Positions 57,968 to 64,000 of a DNA stretch of 64,000 nucleotides are shown here, piece after piece. The notes beneath the pieces are model-generated. The model was not told where the DNA came from. It searched no databases and saw nothing but the letters and a program-made list of their open reading frames with translations. The stretch covers positions 217,922-281,921 of the forward strand of contig MNCI01002109.1 of assembly GCA_015680685.1 (NCBI GenBank), read 5' to 3'. This stretch comes from Gnetum montanum. Lineage: Eukaryota; Streptophyta; Gnetopsida; Gnetales; Gnetaceae. Position numbers and translations under genes: made by a program. Within the stretch, counting starts at the first letter, position 1. The number at the start of each line of letters is the position of its first letter.

Positions 57968-59140
57968 TTATTGCATGTTGAACAAAATTTTCTTACCCAG
58001 GCTCTCAGGTTTGTATATTATCATGGCCCCTGAAGGAAAAATTGCATAAATAATATAAGGTCCTTCCCATAGTGTTTGAAATTTAGTACATTGTGGCACA
58101 TGTGTGGGATTCCAATAGAGAACCTTATCTCCTGGTTGATATTTAACTTTCCTAATCCTTAGGTCATGACATTTATTGAATGCCTTATGCAACTTGTTAG
58201 ATGACAGGGCAGCTAATTAGTTTTCATCTAGCAAGGTAAGGGTTACTAACTGTTGTTTCTATGCTAGGTCAAGGTCAAGGTTGAAGTCACATGTCGTGGA
58301 TAGTGTACAAAGCTCAGTTTGAATGGGAAATGTTGGTAATTTAGCATACACTACCTCATAGGGAGAGTAGCCTGTAGGGAGTTTTCATGTGGAGCGATAT
58401 GCCCAAAGAGCATCATTCAATTTAGTACTCCAATCTCACCTAAACTTGCTAATGGTTCTTGTCAATATCTTCGTAATCTCCCTGTTGATGACTTCTGCTT
58501 GACCGTTTGCTTGGGGGTGGTATGGTGTAGTCAATTTATGCTCAACCCCTAAGTGTTGCATTAATTTTCAAAAATTTGCACCTGTGAAGTATGTACCATT
58601 ATCTAAAATAAGTGCACGTGGCACACCAAACCTATTTATGATTTGTTGTTGAACAAATCGTGCAGTTGTAGATGATGTACAATCTTTAATAGCAGCTACT
58701 TCAGCCCATTTTGTTAGGTAATCCATGACAACAATAATATAAGCTTTTCCATTAGACATTGGTGTAATCAGCCCCATAAAGTTAATTCCCAAAATGTTGA
58801 AGGGTTCTAATAATTGAATCCATTATTGCAAACCCTCCATTCTAGTAGTCATTCCCCCATCACGTTGACAGCACTCACAAGATTGGATGAAACGATGGGC
58901 ATCCCGAAATAATGTAGGCCAATAATATCCTACAGGTAGGATCTTGATGGCCATTTATCTCCCAGCATAATGATCCCTACAAGGACCCTCATGAGTGTCA
59001 TGGAGAACTCATAGTTGATCTATATCAGGAACACACCATCAAACCAAGCCATCAGGACACACTTTGTAAAGTTTCCCATTGATTTTCATAAAGTACTTGG
59101 CTCAGTGAAGAAACTGTTGTTTCTTCTTAAGGTTTAACTC
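57968..59140 (-). pseudogene. K integrase
   Basis: N-terminal zinc region near 58990-58860: HEGPCRDHYAG and SCECCQRDGG keep the HHCC residues. The core starts NILGINFMGLI (58790), with Asn in place of the first catalytic Asp, as in J. RALILDNGTYF (about 58620) carries the second Asp, and YHPQANGQAEVINRE (58530-58480) the Glu. The C-terminal part (58192-57968) holds MHKAFNKCHDLRIRKV, GDKVLYWNP and LWEGPYIIYAIFPSGA, the family's DNA-binding tail. At least six stops. It would not be functional as it stands. Confidence 0.85.
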
Positions 59141-60860
59141 TTATGGTATTTGTTGGGTGAGAAGATAGGTAAGAATGCTACTGTACCAATTTTTCTCCAT
59201 GAGTGAGTGATTATCCACTACACCAGCAAAGAGGAATTCATCATGGAAATGATCAGAAATTGGATACTCATCCTCTTTTTTGTCCCATCGCAATTGAGAT
59301 AAATGATCAACAACTACATTCTCGGTGCCTTTGTGATTAATCATTGTTAAATCGAACTCTTGTAAGATTACAAGCCATCATATGATACAAGGGCTAACCA
59401 TTGGCTTATTCATGAGGAACCAGATTGCACTATGATTGGTATGTATATATACTTTATATCCCAATACATAGTGTCTAAACTTTTCTAGTGCAAACACTAC
59501 AGCCATTAATTCTTTCTCTGTGGTAGTGTAGTTAAGTTGTGCACCAACAATACTTCTACTTGCATAATGGATGTAATAAGGATGCTTTTGGTCATCTAAC
59601 TGTGTAAGTACAGCTCCTAAAGCATAGTCGAATGCGTCAGTCATGATATGGAATGGTTTGGACTAGTTAGGAGCTTGTAGAATGGGTGTTTCTACTAGCT
59701 TCTATTTTAGAGTTTGAAAAGCTAATTCACATTCCCTAGTCCACTCAAAAGGTACATCCTTTTTCATTAATTCCACCAATGGTTTTGCAACCTTTGAAAA
59801 GTTCTCAATAAATCTCCTATAGTAGCTACTATGTCCAAGGAATGACCAAATATCTTTGACAGTTTCTAGTTGATGGGTAATTCCTTGGATAATTTTGATT
59901 TTCTTGAGGTCTACCTCTATCCCTATGTATGAGATTTTGTGCCCTAGTACTATGCCTTCTTGGACCATCAAATGGCTTTTCTACCAGTTGAGCCTCAAAT
60001 TGGTTTCTACACATCTTTTTAACACTTGCTCCAACCGATCCAAGGCTTGATCAAAGTTTACTCCATAAGTGGAGAAGTCATCCATAAAGACCTCCATGTC
60101 ATTCCCTATCTGCTATTGGAATATGCTTAGAACTAGTTGTTGAAATGTTGTAAGGGCATTCCATAAGCCAAATGGTATCTTTTTGTATGTGAATGTTCCC
60201 CAAGGACTAGTGAACGTAGTCTTGGCTTGGTCTTCTGGGGCTATTTGTATTTGATTATGTCCACTATATCCATCTAGAAAACTATAGTAGTGATGCCCTG
60301 CAATGGTGTCTAAGACTTGGTCGACAAACGGTAATGGAAAGTAATCTTTGAATGTTGCCATATTTAGTAGCCTGAAATCTATGCACATCCTCCATTTGCC
60401 TCCCTTTTTAGGCACAATAACTAAGAAGATAACCCATTCACTATCAGTAATGGGGTATATGAACCCAACCTTGAGAAGCTATTCGATTTCTTCCTTCATT
60501 ACTTGTTTCAGCTTAGGGTTCAATCGCCTCTACGGTTGTCTTCGAGGCTTCATGGAGGGATCAGTGTAAATTCTATGTTGGCATATCCTAGGATCTATTC
60601 TAGTTAATTTAGGATATGACCAAGCGAAGGCTTTCGACCATTTATTCATTACATTCAACATTTCTTCTTTCTATTGAGGAGCAAGCTTAGCATTGATAAT
60701 TACCGATTTTCTATTTTTAAGGAACATGCATTCCATACCGATGGGAAATGGTTTCAGCTCGAGGGGTTCCTTCTTAAATTTCTCAGGGATTTCCAACTTC
60801 TCCCAGTTGATATTTTCAAGGCTAAGACTTGGAAGTTGGTAGTGGACTTACTCTAATGCA
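59141..60860 (-). pseudogene. K reverse transcriptase and RNase H
   Basis: Linker ECMFLKNRKSVIINAKLAP (60735-60670), then fingers and palm in a 100-residue frame (60415-60113): PKKGGKWRMCIDFRLLN, FPLPFVDQVL, YYSFLDGYSGHNQIQIAPED and PFGLWNALTTFQ. EVFMDDFSTYGVNFDQA (near 60085) keeps the FMDD catalytic box. The thumb carries GHKISYIGIEVD and FLGHSSYYRRFIENFSK (59930-59790). RNase H starts TDAFDYALGAVLTQL (59644) with TTEKELMAVVFALEKFRHYV and ends VVDHLSQL (about 59300). About seven in-frame stops. The motif set (YYSFLDGYSG, EVFMDDFS-YG) is closest to Athila-type elements as I know them. Confidence 0.87.
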
Positions 60861-61720
60861 TTTATGCTATCGATGTAAGCACAAGTCAAACCCTCAGTTG
60901 GTTCCATGCATATGAGTGAACTGCTTTCTTGATCAGCTATCAGCCACTGGGTGTCTTCCTATCATGTGGCCACTTCATATAGGCATCTTTTTATGTTAAT
61001 CACTTGTGCACATTGAATGCATGCAGGAAATGCTAAACTTTTCACAAACAATGACCTCTGCACACAATTACACCCTGTGTCACTGTATGTGATCCATGAA
61101 ACTTTCTTCTTCTCGATCTTTCTGAATGTATTTTCCTTTTATATTTCTAGGGAAAGATCATGAATTCCTACGTGTGCGTCAATGATGCTTAGCCATGTTC
61201 TTCCCATTATGATTGGGAAGTCCCCCTTACCATTGTTTACCTGAATCACTAGGAAGTCAGTTGGGTACGACCACCCACAAACAGTCATAACAATGCCTTC
61301 CACTTGTTCCAATGGGACAGTGATGGATTGGTTGGCCAACTCTAGACGAATGTTACTCTTTTTCAATGGAGGCAGGTTCTAGGCCTTGTACATTTCTTGA
61401 GAAATTAAGTTAACACTAGAACCTGAATCCAAAAGAGCCTTGCATGACACATTTTTAGTGATTTGTAAGTATATTAGAGGACTTTTAGGATTAGAGAATT
61501 TCTGGGAAGGTGGCTAGCTTTGATCCAATTGGTGACAGCATGTGTTAGCATGACCATATGCATTGAGTGTAGTGATTGGGTTGAAGGGGGCTCCAAAGTT
61601 TTGATTGATACTAAAGCATCTAAGGAATCAGCTGCTTGTGATTGCAAGGGCTTGGTTGGATTGTTAGTTCTAAAGAAAGGTCTTTTCTTCATGTTGTTGT
61701 TGGAACCAACAGTAGGTTAA
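60861..61720 (-). pseudogene. K protease
   Basis: Minus strand: a 72-residue frame (61692-61474) with MKKRPFFRTNNPTKPLQSQ, then KALLDSGSSVNLIS near 61435-61395 (active-site DSG intact), and a 75-residue frame (61366-61139) with MTVCGWSYPTDFLVIQVN and KGDFPIIMGRTWLS. A Cys-containing tail, then LYEVAT and ADQESS, leads into the linker. Confidence 0.82.
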
Positions 61721-64000
61721 GAGTTAATAGCCCTCATGGAATTACGTTGTTGCGACTACGTAGGGATTTCACCTTGCATCGTGGGAGCAGGTGATAATGG
61801 AGCTATTGGTAGAAGAGATGTGGCCAGATGAGAAGGATGATATGCTTACAGAATATCACCTCTAGAAGAGGGAGTTCCATAATACTTGTGGGCTTGGTAG
61901 TGAGGTTGAGGAGTGATGTAACCAGTAGAGTCATGTGGGGAGATTGGCTAGTTTACGTAATATCCATATAGGTTAGGTTGCCAGTAAGGATACTATTGCC
62001 TTAGTGGTGGCATCCCCCATGATTTTGGGTGCTGCTACTATTGATATTGCTCAATCAATTGTGGTAGAGTTCCACTTGGATAATATGTTAAGGGTTGGTG
62101 GAATTGTCTTGGGTTACCTTGGGGGTAAGATAACCTTCGGGGTGCTTACCGTTTGTTCAATTATGGGTTGAGTGCATACACCCCAAACTCTTGTAGATGT
62201 GAGATTATAGGGCAACATCCCTTAGGATAGTCATATTGACATATTTCACATCCACTACCATTGTCTATTTCTAACTCCACAACCTCTTCAATGATGGCAA
62301 CTTTACCCTTACCCTTACTACATGCATGTTCAGCTTCTCTCTTTTTTCTTTTTTCACCATCACTACCTTGCTCTCTAGAATCCTCTTCTATTTTAAGAAT
62401 AAATTGAAATCTATTATCTATGGAATCCCACATTTGATCTACCTTTGCCGATACTTCTAATATCAACTTTTGGATAGGCAAAGTTTTCCTGTTCACCATC
62501 TCTTCGAGTGGTGACTCTTCTTCATCCTCACAAAATCTTACTCCCCTCTTTCAGAGGGAAGGATCTTGATTACACTGTTCTGCACTTTCTCTCTTCCATA
62601 GCTCACCATCCTTACCAACTTGCTCTAATAGTCTTTGAATTTGATGGGACCTAAGCTTGTATAGTCTTCCTTGGGCTTAAGTCCCAAGGGTTCTTCTCGT
62701 TTCATGCCTAAGCCCATCCATGAGATGGCATAGTTGATCCCTTTGCAAATAACCATGGCCAGAACAATGGTGTAATAGTGCATAATATTGGCCCATGGTA
62801 GCATCCAAGGGTTTATTTACTCCTTGTTTCCAACCTTGGATTTGCTTTCGCAAGTTAGACACTCGGAAGTACATTTGGTACTTGTCATTAAATAGTTCTA
62901 ACATAGTACTCCACCTACGAATCGATTCTAGTTCTAAAGACCAGTACCATCTTTCTTCTTCTTTAACTAGTGTCCATGGAAACAACTTAAGTTTTTTTCA
63001 TTCGTTCTCTATATTTTGTAAGACACACGCATCATGGAATGCTTGTAAGTGATTCTGAGGATCAGTGTTGTATCCCCCTTCAAATCGTGGGATATTGTTC
63101 ATATCTAATCTCTTGATCCTACTATATTTTTGATGCCTTGTTGGAATTCTAATAGCCTCAGTTATGTGCAACATACTTTGAGTAGTGAGGAGGGGTTCAT
63201 CGTGACCATCTTGTCCATGGGGTCTATGATGCCTATGTTGTTCCCTACTCTCCCTTCTTCTATGTCATGACTCTCTAGAGTGCCCTCGTCCCCTTTCCTA
63301 GTTGTTTTATCTATGACTTCCACTTTGCCTACCTTTATTCCCATGGTCTTTTTCCTTATGACTACATCCGGATATTGAAGGAGAAGGTGAAGGAGATGAT
63401 GAAGGTGAAGAAGAAGAAGAACCATCACCATGACAGTGTCTACTACCTTCTCTTCTGCGATCTCGACCCCAATCATGATTGCGATCAAAATGTCCACCTT
63501 TATCATGAGTTCGTGTCCCTTTTTCAAGTCCTTTATGCCCATGGGTATTAGAACTTGGGTTATGAATAGTGGAATGAAGGTTCTAATACACAACCCCTTG
63601 GCCAAAGTCAAGGGGAGGAACATCATTATGTGGCTGACTACCTAAGGTAGGTTCACCTCCCTCATTTTCACTTAAGACATGTGGGACATCCTGGGACCAC
63701 TTACCCTTCAAAGACTTATGATATGTCTCCTTTTGCAAGTCCCTTTGATGTTGTGCCTCCATGGGATATTATTCTCTCAAGTCATGGTCTTGCATAACAT
63801 ATTTTGCATGTAAGTGCGGCATGCCAATTCATGTGAGAGCACGAAGAAGCATGCTTGGGATTGAACGATCTAGAGGTAACACTATGTTACCCTCTAAGTC
63901 TCACCAATGCAGTTGTTCATCTTAATGGAGGATAAAGGTAAAGTCTGGTATATACTCATCGGGATGAATATATATGACTCAAGCTTGTTGAGGGACTAGC
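61721..64000 (-). pseudogene. K gag (5' end off the window)
   Basis: From the right edge: IHPDEYIPDFTFIL, GNIVLPLDRSIPSMLL, a 154-residue-long open shadowed stretch over a Ser/Pro/His/Arg-rich region (63630-63160), then SRIKRLDMNNIPRFEGGYN, DPQNHLQAFHDA, and the gag domain (62985-62677) with SIRRWSTMLELFNDKYQMY, QGWKQG, YYALLHHCSGHGYLQRDQL and RHETRRTLGTYA. Then an acidic/Lys-rich part (62499-62161) with CEICQYDYPKGCCPI and a Gln/Pro/Tyr-rich tail to 61740. About eight stops. Confidence 0.83.

Larger units (their letters stand above)
56430..64000 (-). mobile_element. Element K: near-complete gag-pol copy, both LTRs outside or lost
   Basis: Minus strand from the right edge: gag (entering at 64000), protease, reverse transcriptase, RNase H, integrase, then about 1.5 kb of 3' non-coding region to 56430, where it abuts LINE sequence. 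About 0.5 kb of its 3' region and its 3' LTR are missing there. The 5' LTR lies off the right edge. It is the reference copy against which the deletions in F, G and H can be measured. Confidence 0.88.

Noticed and set aside
43323-64000. Endogenous pararetrovirus (caulimovirus) origin
   Set aside because: LTRs, a tRNA-Asp primer site, integrase and 5-bp target duplications point to Ty3/gypsy retrotransposons; no movement protein or coat motifs seen.

Overview
This window looks like part of a very large, repeat-rich plant genome. Almost all of it is old, nested LTR retrotransposon sequence of the Ty3/gypsy superfamily, plus LINE and tRNA-derived SINE remnants. One host gene is convincing: a small secreted or membrane-anchored Kazal-like protein at 13087-13533 on the minus strand. 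The depth of nesting, the stop-riddled element genes and the strong decay toward A/T suggest slow-turnover seed-plant DNA, possibly a gymnosperm. That last step is inference and no species can be named. Domain and family names rest on motif recognition by eye, with no database search.

Layout. 1-4544: tail of one LTR element (3' LTR 1309-2317) that interrupts a second element carrying an extra coiled-coil ORF ('ORFx', 2318-3219, 3' LTR 3220-4100), then an LTR scrap. 4860-6690: 3' end of a LINE with a 312-bp tandem duplication, one copy of which holds a solo LTR. 6874-9000: a minus LTR and a minus LINE reverse transcriptase fragment. 9001-15316: gene island with the Kazal gene and several SINEs. 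15317-40424: three-deep nest. Element J (minus, gag to integrase plus ORFx, TSD TCACT) has element F (plus) in its 3' LTR, and F has element G (minus, TSD TATGC) in its gag. 40425-43322: old LTR and SINE scraps. 43323-49065: complete element H (TSD CTAAG). 49071-51561 and 56058-56429: LTR scrap and a LINE split by element E (51562-56057), which carries only ORFx. 56430-64000: element K (minus), the best gag-to-integrase copy, running off the right edge.

All these elements appear to be one family: LTRs starting TGATGA and ending TCATCA, a conserved TATAAATA box and AATAAA signal, and a primer-binding site complementary to the 3' end of tRNA-Asp (TGGCG-CCGTTGCC type). Gag, protease, reverse transcriptase (FMDD) and integrase resemble the Athila/Tat side of Ty3/gypsy. 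The copies differ by what they lost. K and J keep pol; H, G and F are separate internal-deletion derivatives; E keeps ORFx but neither gag nor pol. They look like non-autonomous derivatives that kept the ends and leader needed for mobilisation by complete relatives. No element here is intact.
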